Position numbers and translations under genes: made by a program
Assembly (NCBI GenBank): GCA_021531775.1
Contig: JAFBIU010000020.1
Coordinates: 1-64,000 of the forward strand
Source: Parabacteroides distasonis
Lineage (GTDB): Bacteria > Bacteroidota > Bacteroidia > Bacteroidales > Tannerellaceae
Direction of reading: 5' to 3'
DNA length: 64,000 nucleotides
Notes under the pieces: generated by a model
What the model was told of the DNA's origin: nothing
Database searches by the model: none
Seen by the model: only the letters and a program-made list of their open reading frames with translations
Shown: positions 36,048 to 45,652 of the stretch, one piece after another
Layout: every line of letters begins with the position of its first letter
How positions within the stretch are numbered: the stretch's first letter is position 1

Positions 36048-36412
36048 ATGAAATAGACATTGACAAGTTGACACGTAGCCTACTGGAGGATCAGTTGGAG
36101 AAGCCCTCCTCTCATTTGAATACCCGCATCATGAATCAGATCATGCAGGAGAAAAAGTCCCTACGACCCATCCAGATCTCCAGCGAGTTATCGATCGGAT
36201 GGCTCGTGGCCTGTTGCTTACTGATCACCGGCGTAGGTGGAATGGTCGGATACTGGTGGATCTGGGACCAACCCACTTTTCAACATCTTCAGCAGTCTGT
36301 GGCACCCTATCTGCCCTACTTCTGTACCCTCAGCATGATCGTCTCGATCTTCATCTTGCTCGATCTGATCGGAAACAAAATAGACCGGAAGATCACCTCC
36401 CGGTCCATCTAA
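36044..36412 (+). CDS. Small membrane protein, possible anti-sigma factor
   Basis: The product is 122 residues: a cytoplasmic N-terminus of about 48 residues and two membrane helices (about 49-70 and 90-108). It overlaps the sigma gene as ATGA. Position, topology and a short cytoplasmic arm suggest an anti-sigma factor, though no canonical zinc HxxxCxxC motif is present. The tail ends 25 bp from the convergent cassette 2. Confidence 0.65.
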   Translation: MNEIDIDKLTRSLLEDQLEKPSSHLNTRIMNQIMQEKKSLRPIQISSELSIGWLVACCLLITGVGGMVGYWWIWDQPTFQHLQQSVAPYLPYFCTLSMIVSIFILLDLIGNKIDRKITSRSI

Positions 36413-36437
36413 CATACGTCTATGTGGCAGATCCGTT

Positions 36438-37517
36438 TCAGAGGGAACGGATCGTCAGATGACTGTAATTATTTCCGGAGAAACGGATCTTCCGTTTACC
36501 ACCTCCATTCACCTCATAGTAATAGTAATCCTTATCCTCCTTCTTTTCCTGGTCGATATGGAACCCTCGCACTTCCAGATCGCCATACTTCATGTCGTCT
36601 GCCTCGACCGTAAATGCTGTCTTTTCAGGCAAACGCAGTTTCAAGTTTCCATAACGGGCATCCGCATCAATCCGTGTGAACGAATCGGATAGCGCTCGGA
36701 TGTTGAGTGTACTGTAACTCAATTCATCCAGATCCAAGATCTGTTTCAACGAACTGATTTCGGCGTTACTATACGAAAGTGACATCTCGGCACGATCCAC
36801 AGTCTCCAACTCAACGCCCCCAAATTTGCAGGACAATTCCAACTGTTTGACATCCCCAATACTCATAGTGGAGTATTTACCATCAATCATGAGTTTCTCC
36901 GCATTGCCTATCTTGGAATTGCCAGTATACTCCAACTCAACCTCTGCTTGATACACATTCCGTATATCCACATTCGTATATTTCGCTACGATCTGAAGTG
37001 GAGCCGTAAAATTGCCAGCTTGTATATTCCCATATTTGACATCCAAGGCCCAAGCCCCTTCGTTGTTATCCGGCAAATAGACATTTCCGTAGTTCACCTC
37101 CATTTTCCCGTTCATTGTCTTGGGCATCTGTACATAATAATGGATATTCAGGTTATAGTTTCCATTGTTTTGTTGCGATTCGATCTCCGTGAATGCCGAA
37201 ACAACTCCACCTGACTGATTGAAGCGGATATCCACCCGATCAAGCAATTCTTTTATTTTCTTCTCCTGATTGGCATCCACCTGTACCTCAACCCGAATAT
37301 CAACTTCATTCTTTGCCCAATATACGACCGTTACATTACCATACCGGTTATCGATCTGCAGCAGATCCGTTGGCTTAACTGTAAATTGTTGATGAAACTC
37401 CTTCGTCTTGGAGTATTCCCAATTCCCTTTATGATTCATCCGTTCAGCCGATGCTGACACCATGCAAGTCACCCACATCAGGAGGCAACTCAACCACATA
37501 CTGATACTCGTTTTCAT
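36438..37517 (-). CDS. Secreted DUF4097-like beta-repeat protein
   Basis: The product is 359 residues with a signal peptide (cleavage near SASAE). The body repeats short strands of the form hxxxYGNhxh (NRYGNVTV, VNYGNVYL, VKYGNIQA, ARYGNLKL, MKYGDLEV), typical of DUF4097-type beta-helix adhesin-like proteins. The role is unknown, possibly an envelope sensor or target of the sigma factor. It is third in the minus-strand cassette, 25 bp after the putative anti-sigma gene. Confidence 0.8.
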   Translation of the reverse strand: MKTSISMWLSCLLMWVTCMVSASAERMNHKGNWEYSKTKEFHQQFTVKPTDLLQIDNRYGNVTVVYWAKNEVDIRVEVQVDANQEKKIKELLDRVDIRFNQSGGVVSAFTEIESQQNNGNYNLNIHYYVQMPKTMNGKMEVNYGNVYLPDNNEGAWALDVKYGNIQAGNFTAPLQIVAKYTNVDIRNVYQAEVELEYTGNSKIGNAEKLMIDGKYSTMSIGDVKQLELSCKFGGVELETVDRAEMSLSYSNAEISSLKQILDLDELSYSTLNIRALSDSFTRIDADARYGNLKLRLPEKTAFTVEADDMKYGDLEVRGFHIDQEKKEDKDYYYYEVNGGGKRKIRFSGNNYSHLTIRSL

Positions 37518-37542
37518 TATACTAATACTTTTATCATTTCAA

Positions 37543-38070
37543 TTACATCGTTTCCATCCGATCCAATAAAAAGGTCAGACTGCCAATCCCCAACGAATAG
37601 GTTTGTGCCAAGGCATACAGTCCATCTTCATCACAAGGCAGGGTCGGTACCACCTCATGTTCGAACTCCTTCACATCCGAACGGACCTGCCAAGCCGCCT
37701 GCAACAACTGTTCCGCCTCCTCGGTCCGTTTTTGTTTGCAAAGTTGGTCCAGTCGGTCTGTCAAGTCATTCATACGCATCTGATAATACCCCTGTGCCTC
37801 CTGAAACTCCAGTTCCATCGCAGTCAATTCTTGTTGTTCTACTTCATGACTGGAATCAGGCTCTACAGGCACCGGCTGTAACCAAAGCAACAGGGCAATC
37901 GCAGCAGCGGCTGCCAATCCTGCTACCGCCCATAACCAAACTCTCTTGGTCGGTTGCTGCGGTTCAACGGCTGCCAACTTCTGTTCAAACCGTTCCCAAT
38001 GGCCATCGGGTAATGGTTCATTGTCAAACTCATCTCGATGATTTTCTATGAATTGCCTTAACTTCTCCAT
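37543..38070 (-). CDS. Membrane protein, probable anti-sigma factor (cassette 2)
   Basis: The product is 175 residues from the ATG at 38070. A cytoplasmic arm of about 42 residues opens with a FIENHRDEFDNEPLPDGHWERFEQKL motif common in Bacteroidetes anti-sigma proteins. A membrane helix follows (about 44-62), then a periplasmic helical domain. It overlaps the sigma gene by 41 bp, so the two are tightly coupled. Confidence 0.78.
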   Translation of the reverse strand: MEKLRQFIENHRDEFDNEPLPDGHWERFEQKLAAVEPQQPTKRVWLWAVAGLAAAAAIALLLWLQPVPVEPDSSHEVEQQELTAMELEFQEAQGYYQMRMNDLTDRLDQLCKQKRTEEAEQLLQAAWQVRSDVKEFEHEVVPTLPCDEDGLYALAQTYSLGIGSLTFLLDRMETM

Positions 38071-38602
38071 TTCTATCACATGTTATCAGTTCCAACAATT
38101 TCCGCTTTGCACGCATAAACTGTACACGTACACTGGCGGGTTTCGCTTGCAGAATAGAAGCAATCTCTTCTAAATCATACCCCTCGAAAAAATAGAGCGA
38201 GAGAACCACCCGATAACCGGGAGCCAATGTCTGCAGAGCCATCTTGACCTGTTGTACAGAGTCAACCAAGACCTCCGGATCCCACGCATCTGCATCCGGT
38301 TCCGAATAATTGTCTGAAAGCTCTTCCATGGGAGGCAGCTGTTGCCGTACATAGTCAATGGCGGTATGCACAGCCACCTGCCGAATCCACCTCTCAAAAC
38401 TTTGCGTCGGTTGGTATTGGCCGATGCGGGTCAGGACCTTAAAGATGGCATCCTGCATGGCCTCCTCAGCCTCTTCCGGTCGGCCGATGATACGCAGACA
38501 GGCTGCATATAACGGTCGAGCGAACCGACGGTAGAGTTCCTGTTGTGCCGCCCGGTTTCCCATCCGGCATCCTTCGACAATATGTGCAATTGCTTCATTC
38601 AT
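38030..38602 (-). CDS. ECF-type RNA polymerase sigma factor (cassette 2)
   Basis: The product is 190 residues from the ATG at 38602. Region 2 is ELYRRFARPLYAACLRIIGRPEEAEEAMQDAIFKVLTRI. Region 4 is YRVVLSLYFFEGYDLEEIASILQAKPASVRVQFMRAKRKL. The C-terminal 16 residues lie in the overlap with the next gene. It heads the sigma, anti-sigma and DUF4097-like protein cassette, oriented toward cassette 1. Confidence 0.92.
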   Translation of the reverse strand: MNEAIAHIVEGCRMGNRAAQQELYRRFARPLYAACLRIIGRPEEAEEAMQDAIFKVLTRIGQYQPTQSFERWIRQVAVHTAIDYVRQQLPPMEELSDNYSEPDADAWDPEVLVDSVQQVKMALQTLAPGYRVVLSLYFFEGYDLEEIASILQAKPASVRVQFMRAKRKLLELITCDRNGEVKAIHRKSSR

Positions 38603-38650
38603 TCTATTCAGATAAACGAATATCAAACATCAAACGTTACATTTTTACCC

Positions 38651-38679
38651 TTGTTTTTTTAGAAGTCTCTGTATCTTTG
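38651..38679 (+). promoter_or_regulatory. Promoter TTG-N18-TATCTTTG for the glycosyltransferase operon
   Basis: TTG is at 38651-38653 and TATCTTTG at 38672-38679, 11 nt before the ATG at 38691. It is a full match to the Bacteroidetes pattern. Confidence 0.7.
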
Positions 38680-38690
38680 CAGCAAAAAAG

Positions 38691-39935
38691 ATGAAAGTAG
38701 TCATTCTAAATACATCCGAACATACGGGAGGAGCGGCTGTAGCTGCCAACCGCCTACTGAAAGCCCTACGCAAACAGGGGGTGGAGGCCACCATGCTGGT
38801 ACGCGACAAATCCAGTCAAGATCCGAACGTCCATTCCATCAATCGCACGTGGTTTCAACAGAAAGTGAACTTGTTGCGTTTTCTTTGGGAGCGGTTGGTT
38901 ATTTTCCTTTGTAACCGTTTTTCCCGCTCGACACTCTTCCAAGTCTCCATTGCCAATACCGGCACGGATCTCTCCCAACATCCATTGGTCCAAGCAGCCG
39001 ATGTCATTCATCTTCACTGGATCAACCAAGGATTCCTCTCTTTGCACGATTTGCAGAAACTGGTTGCCCTCGACAAACCCATAGTCTGGACCATGCACGA
39101 TATGTGGCCCTGTACGGGTATCTGCCATCATGCACGCGACTGTGAACAATTCCAACAACAATGCGAAGGCTGTTTCTATCTGCAATCTACCCATCCGGAT
39201 TTATCAACCAGGGTATTCCGTGCGAAAAGCCAGCTCTATCGCACAGCCCCCATGACCTTCGTCGGATGTAGCCAGTGGCTGACTGATCGGGCCCATCAGA
39301 GCCGATTAGTCCTCGGGAAACAGGTTCTCTCCATTCCCAATCCAATCGATTTGCAACGTTTCAAACCGATGGAACGCAAAGCTATGCGTGAACGGTGGAA
39401 ACTTCCCTTGGACAAAAAACTGATTCTGTTTGGAGCACTCAATGTGACCAACGAACGGAAAGGGTTGGCCTACCTCATCAAAGCCCTGCACATCCTACAA
39501 CCGGATCATATTGCCTTGGTCGTCTTCGGACAGGTCAAGTCACAAGTAGCCGAACGCATTCCGGTCGCAATCCATTCCTTGGGATATGTTTCAGACGAAG
39601 AAAAAGTGGCCACCATCTACAATGCAGTCGATCTATTTGTCACCTCCTCGTTGGAAGAGAACCTCCCCAACACGATCATGGAGTCAATGGCCTGCGGTAC
39701 ACCCTGTGTCGGATTCCGGACAGGTGGTATTCCGGAAATGATCGATCATCTGTCCAATGGCTATGTAGCCAACTACCAAGATTCCGCCGATCTGGCACGT
39801 GGGATCGAATGGGTTTTGAACCATCCGGAGCCCGCCAAATTACGTGAAACATGCATCCAAAAGGTAAAAGAACACTATTCAGAAGAGGTGATCGCCGGGA
39901 AATACCTATCTTTGTACGAGCAAATCAAACGATAA
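38691..39935 (+). CDS. Glycosyltransferase family 4 protein
   Basis: The product is 414 residues of GT-B fold. The N-terminal domain starts VVILNTSEHTGGAAVAANRLLKAL. The C-terminal domain has GALNVTNERKGLAYLIKAL and the donor-binding EENLPNTIMESMACGTPCVGFRTGGIPEMI (E-x7-E type). A cysteine-rich insertion (CTGICHHARDCEQFQQQCEGC, about 140-160) is typical of a GT4 subgroup in polysaccharide clusters. Its TAA overlaps the next start (TAATG). Acceptor and product are unknown. Confidence 0.9.
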   Translation: MKVVILNTSEHTGGAAVAANRLLKALRKQGVEATMLVRDKSSQDPNVHSINRTWFQQKVNLLRFLWERLVIFLCNRFSRSTLFQVSIANTGTDLSQHPLVQAADVIHLHWINQGFLSLHDLQKLVALDKPIVWTMHDMWPCTGICHHARDCEQFQQQCEGCFYLQSTHPDLSTRVFRAKSQLYRTAPMTFVGCSQWLTDRAHQSRLVLGKQVLSIPNPIDLQRFKPMERKAMRERWKLPLDKKLILFGALNVTNERKGLAYLIKALHILQPDHIALVVFGQVKSQVAERIPVAIHSLGYVSDEEKVATIYNAVDLFVTSSLEENLPNTIMESMACGTPCVGFRTGGIPEMIDHLSNGYVANYQDSADLARGIEWVLNHPEPAKLRETCIQKVKEHYSEEVIAGKYLSLYEQIKR

Positions 39936-40699
39936 TGAGCCAACTACAACCAACATTCTCGATAATTACCGTTACGTACAATGCGGAACGATGGCTGGAA
40001 CGTACCCTATTGAGTGTACTGAACCAGTCCTATTCGAATGTCGAATACATCATCATTGACGGAGCATCCAAAGACAAAACCGTCGAGATCATCCGCCAAT
40101 ACGAAGCGGGTATCGCCTTCTGGATCAGCGAACCGGATCATGGGCTGTACGAAGCCATGAACAAAGGCTTGCAACATGCGACTGGCGACTATGTCTGGTT
40201 TCTCAACGCAGGGGACACCCTTTACACAGCCGATACCCTCCAGCAGATCGTCCATTCCCTCCGGAAGAAATCCAAACTGCCGGATGTGATCTATGGAGAG
40301 ACAGCCTTGGTCGATGCGGAGGGTAAATCGTTAGGCATGCGTCGGCTGAAGGCTCCCCGGCGATTGACCTGGAAAAGTTTCCGGATGGGTATGTTGGTTT
40401 GTCATCAATCCTTCTTGGCACGCCGGGAGATAGCCCCGTTGTACAATCTTGATTACCGCTTAGTGGCCGACTACGACTGGTGTATCCAGTGTCTGAAACA
40501 GGCACAACGGATTCACAACAGTCGCTTGATACTGTCCAACTTCTTGGAAGCCGGCATCAGCACGCAACAGCGCAAAGCCTGTCTGAAGGAGCGTTACGAC
40601 ATCATGTGCCATTATTATGGTAAGATAACCACCTGTCTGCTGCATGGATGGTTCGCCATCCGTTTCTATACGGCCAAGTGGATTCACGGAAGAGTATAA
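39935..40699 (+). CDS. Glycosyltransferase family 2 protein
   Basis: The product is 254 residues from the ATG at 39935, overlapping the previous stop by one base. It has a GT-A fold: FSIITVTYNAERWLERTLLSVLNQSY, IIIDGASKDKTVEII, and FLNAGDTLY in place of the DxD region. A basic, aromatic C-terminus may bind the membrane. With the GT4 gene it forms a small glycan-assembly pair; I see no flippase or polymerase here. Confidence 0.92.
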   Translation: MSQLQPTFSIITVTYNAERWLERTLLSVLNQSYSNVEYIIIDGASKDKTVEIIRQYEAGIAFWISEPDHGLYEAMNKGLQHATGDYVWFLNAGDTLYTADTLQQIVHSLRKKSKLPDVIYGETALVDAEGKSLGMRRLKAPRRLTWKSFRMGMLVCHQSFLARREIAPLYNLDYRLVADYDWCIQCLKQAQRIHNSRLILSNFLEAGISTQQRKACLKERYDIMCHYYGKITTCLLHGWFAIRFYTAKWIHGRV

Positions 40700-40721
40700 A
40701 CAATTAATTGAAAGAATACCT

Positions 40722-43226
40722 ATGCAAAGTATTTGGATGAAGTGCGGAAAGCACATCGCGGCCCTGGTTGTATTCCTGGTCGTGACAATGGTCTATTTTT
40801 CCCCGGCTGTGTTCGACGGGAAGGTGGTACGCTCCGTCGATATGGACCGAGCTACCGGTATGGGAAGCAGCCAAATGAAAGAATATGAAAAAACAGCCTC
40901 ACCGGGCGAATTCAGTGCCTGGTCGGATGCCATGTTCGGTGGTATGCCCTACGTGGCAGGCTACGGCAATCCGGCTCCTGCCCTCCCCGACTATGGCATC
41001 ATCGAAGCCCCCTTGCGTTGGATTGGTTATGGAGATGCCGCTATGACACTCACCTGCTTGGTCTGTTTCTATCTGCTGATGTGCGTGATGGGAGCCAGCT
41101 GGTGGTTAGCCTTGGCGGGTGCTTTTGCCTTTGCCTTAGCCTCTTACAATTTCATCATCATTGCAGCAGGCCACATCACAAAGGCCTACGTCATTGCTTA
41201 CATGCCTGTCACGCTGGCCGGTATGTATCTATTGTTCAAACGTACCTATATGTGGGGAGCGATCCTGTTCCTCTTGGGTGTAGCCCTCTCGATCCGCAAT
41301 GCACACATCCAGATCACCTACTACCTGATGTTGCTCTGTCTCTTCATCTATGCCGGTTATGTAGTCCGGATGATCCGGGAGAAAAGCTGGGCTGAATGGG
41401 GTAAAGTGACCGGCATCATGGCCCTGTGCGTGATCCTGGCCGTATTACCCAATGCCAAGTCCATGTACTCCAATTGGGACCTGGGCAAGACCTCTATCCG
41501 AGGTGCTACGGAATTGACGACGACCACACCGGCAGGCGAAAAGATCTCCTCCGGATTGGACAAGGACTATGCTTTCCAATGGAGTTACGGCAAAGGGGAA
41601 CTGCTCACCCTGTTGGTTCCGAATGTCTATGGTGGAGCCTCCGGCGGAACAGTAGGTCCCGATTCGGAACTCTACAAGGCACTGCGAGCCAAGGGTGCAC
41701 AAGTGGGTAATGAAATACAAACCTATACCTATTGGGGTGACAAGGCATTTACCGGAGGACCGGTCTATTTCGGTGCTGTTGTCTGCTTTCTCTTTGTGTT
41801 GGGTATGTTTGTCATCCGCAACGCTGCCAAATGGTGGTTGTTTGCCGGATCCTGTTTCCTGATCCTGCTGGCCTTAGGCCGCAATTTCGACAGTTTCAAC
41901 ACCCTTATGTTCCACTACCTGCCGATGTACAACAAATTCCGTACCGTCGAAATGGCCTTGGTCATCCCCAATATGGTCTTCCCGATCATTGCCATCTGGG
42001 GGTTGCATGAGATCTTGAGCGGAACCGTTGAGGAGCAACGTTTGAAAAAGGGATTCCTGGGTGCCCTCGCCATCACGGGTGGACTGGCACTGATTCTGTG
42101 GTTGATGCCGACCCTCTTGCTTGACTTCCATTCACCCATGGATGAGATGTATCAGATGCCCGACTGGTATTACCAGGCCCTGTTGATGGACCGCGCTTCC
42201 ATTGCCTCAGCCGATGCCATGCGGTCGCTCCTCTTCATCCTGCTCACAGCCGCTTTGGTCGGTTGGGTGATCGTAGCTCCCAACAAGCAGACACCCATCC
42301 GGGTCTGCAGCATCGGTGTAGTCCTCCTGATGTTAGCTGACCTGTTACCGATCGACAAACGCTATCTGAACGACAAGAACTTTGTCAACGAGCGGGCCGA
42401 ACAATCCTATAAACCGAGCGTAGCCGACCAAAAGATCTTCGAAGACAAGGATGCCTCCTTCCGGGTAGTCAATCTGAACAACCCCTTCCAAGAGACCTCC
42501 GTTTCCTATTTCCACCACTCGATCGGTGGTTACTATGCCGTCAAGTTGCGTCGTTATCAGGAGTTGATCGACCATCGCCTCTCGGGTGAACTGAACAGCA
42601 TCATCGAGACCTTCCAGAAGGCGAAAACCGTGGAGGATTTTTATGAAGCCTTTGATAAGTGCCCGTCATTGAACATGCTCAATACACGCTACATCATCTA
42701 CAATCCCGAACAACCGCCTTTGCGCAATCCGTTTGCCTTTGGCAATGCCTGGTTCGTGGATCAGGTTGAGATCGTAGCCAATGCCGATGCAGAAATCGAG
42801 TCGTTGAACCGCATCAATCCGTTGGTTACCGCAGCCGTCGATCAACGTTTTGCCGATCAAGTGACAGGTTTCACTCCGCAACGCGACTCGTTGGCAACGA
42901 TTACACTCACTAACTATCGTCCGAATAAGCTGACCTATCAAAGTAAAGCGGCTACAGACCAGGTAGCTCTCTTCTCGGAAGTCTATTATCAACCGGGATG
43001 GCAGGCCACTATTGATGGCAAGCCCGTTGACCATTTCCGGGCCAACTGGATCCTGCGTGGTATGCGTGTGCCGGCGGGCGAACACGAGATCGTTTTCGAA
43101 TTCCGTCCCGAAGGCTATGTATTAGCAGCCAATATCTCTGCATTCAGTTCCTGTCTCATCTTGTTGTTGCTATTGGCAGGTATCGGCTATTCCCTTTACC
43201 GGCAACGGATCGGAAAAACGGAATAG
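40722..43226 (+). CDS. YfhO-like multi-pass membrane protein
   Basis: The product is 834 residues from the ATG at 40722. About a dozen membrane helices precede a C-terminal periplasmic beta domain (PGWQATIDGKPVDHFRANWILRGMRVPAGEHEIVFEF), after which a final helix follows. The YfhO family is GT-C-like and linked in Gram-positives to glycosylation of surface polymers. Here it follows two glycosyltransferases by 22 bp, suggesting transfer or modification of the glycan they make. That role is inferred. Confidence 0.85.
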   Translation: MQSIWMKCGKHIAALVVFLVVTMVYFSPAVFDGKVVRSVDMDRATGMGSSQMKEYEKTASPGEFSAWSDAMFGGMPYVAGYGNPAPALPDYGIIEAPLRWIGYGDAAMTLTCLVCFYLLMCVMGASWWLALAGAFAFALASYNFIIIAAGHITKAYVIAYMPVTLAGMYLLFKRTYMWGAILFLLGVALSIRNAHIQITYYLMLLCLFIYAGYVVRMIREKSWAEWGKVTGIMALCVILAVLPNAKSMYSNWDLGKTSIRGATELTTTTPAGEKISSGLDKDYAFQWSYGKGELLTLLVPNVYGGASGGTVGPDSELYKALRAKGAQVGNEIQTYTYWGDKAFTGGPVYFGAVVCFLFVLGMFVIRNAAKWWLFAGSCFLILLALGRNFDSFNTLMFHYLPMYNKFRTVEMALVIPNMVFPIIAIWGLHEILSGTVEEQRLKKGFLGALAITGGLALILWLMPTLLLDFHSPMDEMYQMPDWYYQALLMDRASIASADAMRSLLFILLTAALVGWVIVAPNKQTPIRVCSIGVVLLMLADLLPIDKRYLNDKNFVNERAEQSYKPSVADQKIFEDKDASFRVVNLNNPFQETSVSYFHHSIGGYYAVKLRRYQELIDHRLSGELNSIIETFQKAKTVEDFYEAFDKCPSLNMLNTRYIIYNPEQPPLRNPFAFGNAWFVDQVEIVANADAEIESLNRINPLVTAAVDQRFADQVTGFTPQRDSLATITLTNYRPNKLTYQSKAATDQVALFSEVYYQPGWQATIDGKPVDHFRANWILRGMRVPAGEHEIVFEFRPEGYVLAANISAFSSCLILLLLLAGIGYSLYRQRIGKTE

Positions 43227-43244
43227 TTTGCGGGCATGAATCCT

Positions 43245-43285
43245 AAAAAAGGGGCACCTGTCTGATTCAGGTGCCCTTTTTTTTT
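43245..43285 (+). terminator. Bidirectional terminator
   Basis: A 9-bp GGGCACCTG/CAGGTGCCC stem is flanked by six A on the left and nine T on the right, serving both convergent genes. Confidence 0.93.
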
Positions 43286-43586
43286 AGGGCTTGACCACTT
43301 TCACTTCGTAGCCAATTTTCTGGAATGCATTCCGATAGGCTTCCACATTCGTCTTCTGAGGATCGTACACGATGGAAACCGTCTGTTTGGGTACCGAAGT
43401 CTCGATCTTCTTCGTCCCTTTGACGAATCGGATGTGATCCTTGATCTTCTTCTCGCAATTCGCACAGTGCATTTGCGGAGTTGTAGTCACCACCAACGTG
43501 TCATTGGCAGCCTTCATCTCACGATCGGCAGCTTGGGCACCCAACGCACAGGTTGCCAGCAGCACCAACATCATCCATTTCTTCAT
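43284..43586 (-). CDS. Periplasmic heavy-metal-associated (HMA) domain protein
   Basis: The product is 100 residues with a signal peptide (cleavage near AQAAD) and one ferredoxin-like HMA domain bearing MHCANCEKKI, the CxxC soft-metal site. Export is unusual compared with cytoplasmic copper chaperones, and points to a periplasmic metal carrier, probably Cu or Zn. It follows a TonB-dependent receptor gene by 20 bp on the same strand, so the two likely act together in metal handling. Confidence 0.88.
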   Translation of the reverse strand: MKKWMMLVLLATCALGAQAADREMKAANDTLVVTTTPQMHCANCEKKIKDHIRFVKGTKKIETSVPKQTVSIVYDPQKTNVEAYRNAFQKIGYEVKVVKP

Positions 43587-43606
43587 GATCTTCTCCTTTC
43601 TTATCT

Positions 43607-45646
43607 TTATAGTTTTTCTAATTTGAAACGTACTCCTATATAAAACATAGCACCCTCGGTCGGTCCCCAGATCTGCGTCGCATCAAACGATGATGACCAC
43701 GGATTATGGGCCCCTTTGATCGGTTCGGGAATCCGATAGTTGGTCAAGTTCTCTCCGCCGACATACAGACTGAAGTGTGGGAACTCCCGGGTTACCTGTG
43801 CTTGTAGCTGGAAATAGGTCGGATAGGGTGTATGATCGTAATATTCCCCATGTCCATGCAACTGCCCCGTCACGTCAAACTGCCACAACTCCATCGGAGT
43901 TTTGTAAGAGCAGGTCAATAAGCCCTTGAACCGAGAGGTCAGCGGACGGTGGCGCAACACACCGGCATAGGTTGTCCGCGCATCGTTGTAGCGAAAAGCA
44001 CCCGTAGCCGTGAATCCCTCGAAGATCGGATAGGTTGCGTCCAACTGCAGGGTATGGCTATAACTCTTTCCATCCAGATTCTTGAAATAGACAGACGGAG
44101 CACTCGGTTCCTCATCCACTTCCGTCACCAACTGATGCTGGAAATCGGTATAATAATATTCGGCATTCAACTCCAAATCCCGACCAGCTATGGGAACCAT
44201 CCACCCGGTTGAAAGCCCAAAATTCCAAGCCTCCTCCTGATCCAACGGTGCCGGCTGATGAAACGTACGTCCACTGGCCAACATGGGCATCTGCTCAGCC
44301 AACGCATGGGGTGAACGGTATCCCTTCCCAGCAGACGCACGGAGGGTAAGCCCCGTTACCGGCACATATTTCACATGCAGACGGGGTGTGAAGAAACCAC
44401 CATAATGGGAGGAATAATCCCATCGGACACCCGGCATAACCGTCAATCGATCCTCTAACCGATAGGTATATTGCAGGTACAGGCCCGAGGTAGTCTCACG
44501 GGGAATCGACTTCAACGAAGGATCCAGTGTTGTCTCCTCCTCATAGCCATCGTGATTGACAGAGGCTCCGATCGCCCAATTGTGTTGCTCCGTCCAGTCT
44601 GTCTCAAACATCAATTGTGCATATCCATTCTTCTGCCGCACCTGATAGAGCTGGGTCCCAAATTGGCTCTCCGTATCATGGAGAGAGCCCTGCAACATCA
44701 GAGCCAAGGAGGTATTGTGATCCGCATCCAGGGTGAAACCATTCTTCCACTGGGCCACATACCGGTCGGTCTGCACGTTGACCCCATAATGCGGAATCTC
44801 CGACCGCTCCGCAGCATGATGACTCATGCCACTCACCCGTTCATCACGCAAACCTTGTACTGAAAACTGACTGATCCACAATGGAGAAACATAGGCCATC
44901 CGCCACATACCATGGATCTGTCGCTGCTTCGGCATATCCATAAAACCATCTCCATCTGCATCGTGATCCCGTTGCCGATCTTCGTAGTGTAGTAACAGCG
45001 AGGTGGATAACCGGTCTGTCAGGTGAACGGAAGCATCCGCATTCAGTTCATATTTCAACTGTGAATCCAAATAGGCATTCGCCCGAACACCATCCGTACC
45101 TTGAGGTTTCAGATACTCGATATTAATCTGACCCGTAGTCGATTCGTAACCATTCTTGACACTGGAGGCCCCTTTCGACACCTGAATGGACTGCATCCAA
45201 GGACCCGGTACATACCCCAAGGCGTAGGGTAACGCGGCACCACGCAGGTTCGGCACATTTTCCGTCAACAGCTGCACGTAGGTCCCGCTGAGTCCCAACA
45301 AACGGATCTGTTTGGCACCTGTCGCTGCGTCGGAATAACTGACATCCACCGAAGGATTGGTCGTAAAGGATTCACCCAAGTTACAACAGGCAGCCCGGAT
45401 CAGCTGTCCCTGACCGATCAGTTCCGTATTCTCGGTGCGAGAGAGGAGCTTGGTTCGCACCGGAGCTTTGACCGTCACACCGTCCAAAGCATGTTCGGAA
45501 TAGATCGAATCCGGCACTTCCGTCTGAGCTGTCACACACTGAAGCCCAATCCAAGAGAGCAAAAGAAATCCATACCGCCCCACTAGTGCGGTCACAGCCA
45601 TGATGCAACGCGGACATACCATATTTTTGATTTTGAGAATTGTCAT
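43607..45646 (-). CDS. TonB-dependent receptor
   Basis: The product is 679 residues from the ATG at 45646. The plug domain (ALDGVTVKAPVRTKL... TTGQINIEYLKPQGTDG) is followed by a 22-strand-type barrel ending in an aromatic FYIGVRFKLEKL. It imports a ligand across the outer membrane with TonB energy; the adjacent HMA gene suggests a metal. The N-terminus is odd: MTILKIKNMVCPRCIMAV resembles the first strand and CxxC of an HMA domain and precedes the hydrophobic signal. The ATG at 45601 (MAVTALVGRYGFLLLSW) may be the true start. Confidence 0.88.
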   Translation of the reverse strand: MTILKIKNMVCPRCIMAVTALVGRYGFLLLSWIGLQCVTAQTEVPDSIYSEHALDGVTVKAPVRTKLLSRTENTELIGQGQLIRAACCNLGESFTTNPSVDVSYSDAATGAKQIRLLGLSGTYVQLLTENVPNLRGAALPYALGYVPGPWMQSIQVSKGASSVKNGYESTTGQINIEYLKPQGTDGVRANAYLDSQLKYELNADASVHLTDRLSTSLLLHYEDRQRDHDADGDGFMDMPKQRQIHGMWRMAYVSPLWISQFSVQGLRDERVSGMSHHAAERSEIPHYGVNVQTDRYVAQWKNGFTLDADHNTSLALMLQGSLHDTESQFGTQLYQVRQKNGYAQLMFETDWTEQHNWAIGASVNHDGYEEETTLDPSLKSIPRETTSGLYLQYTYRLEDRLTVMPGVRWDYSSHYGGFFTPRLHVKYVPVTGLTLRASAGKGYRSPHALAEQMPMLASGRTFHQPAPLDQEEAWNFGLSTGWMVPIAGRDLELNAEYYYTDFQHQLVTEVDEEPSAPSVYFKNLDGKSYSHTLQLDATYPIFEGFTATGAFRYNDARTTYAGVLRHRPLTSRFKGLLTCSYKTPMELWQFDVTGQLHGHGEYYDHTPYPTYFQLQAQVTREFPHFSLYVGGENLTNYRIPEPIKGAHNPWSSSFDATQIWGPTEGAMFYIGVRFKLEKL

Positions 45647-45652
45647 ACCGGG

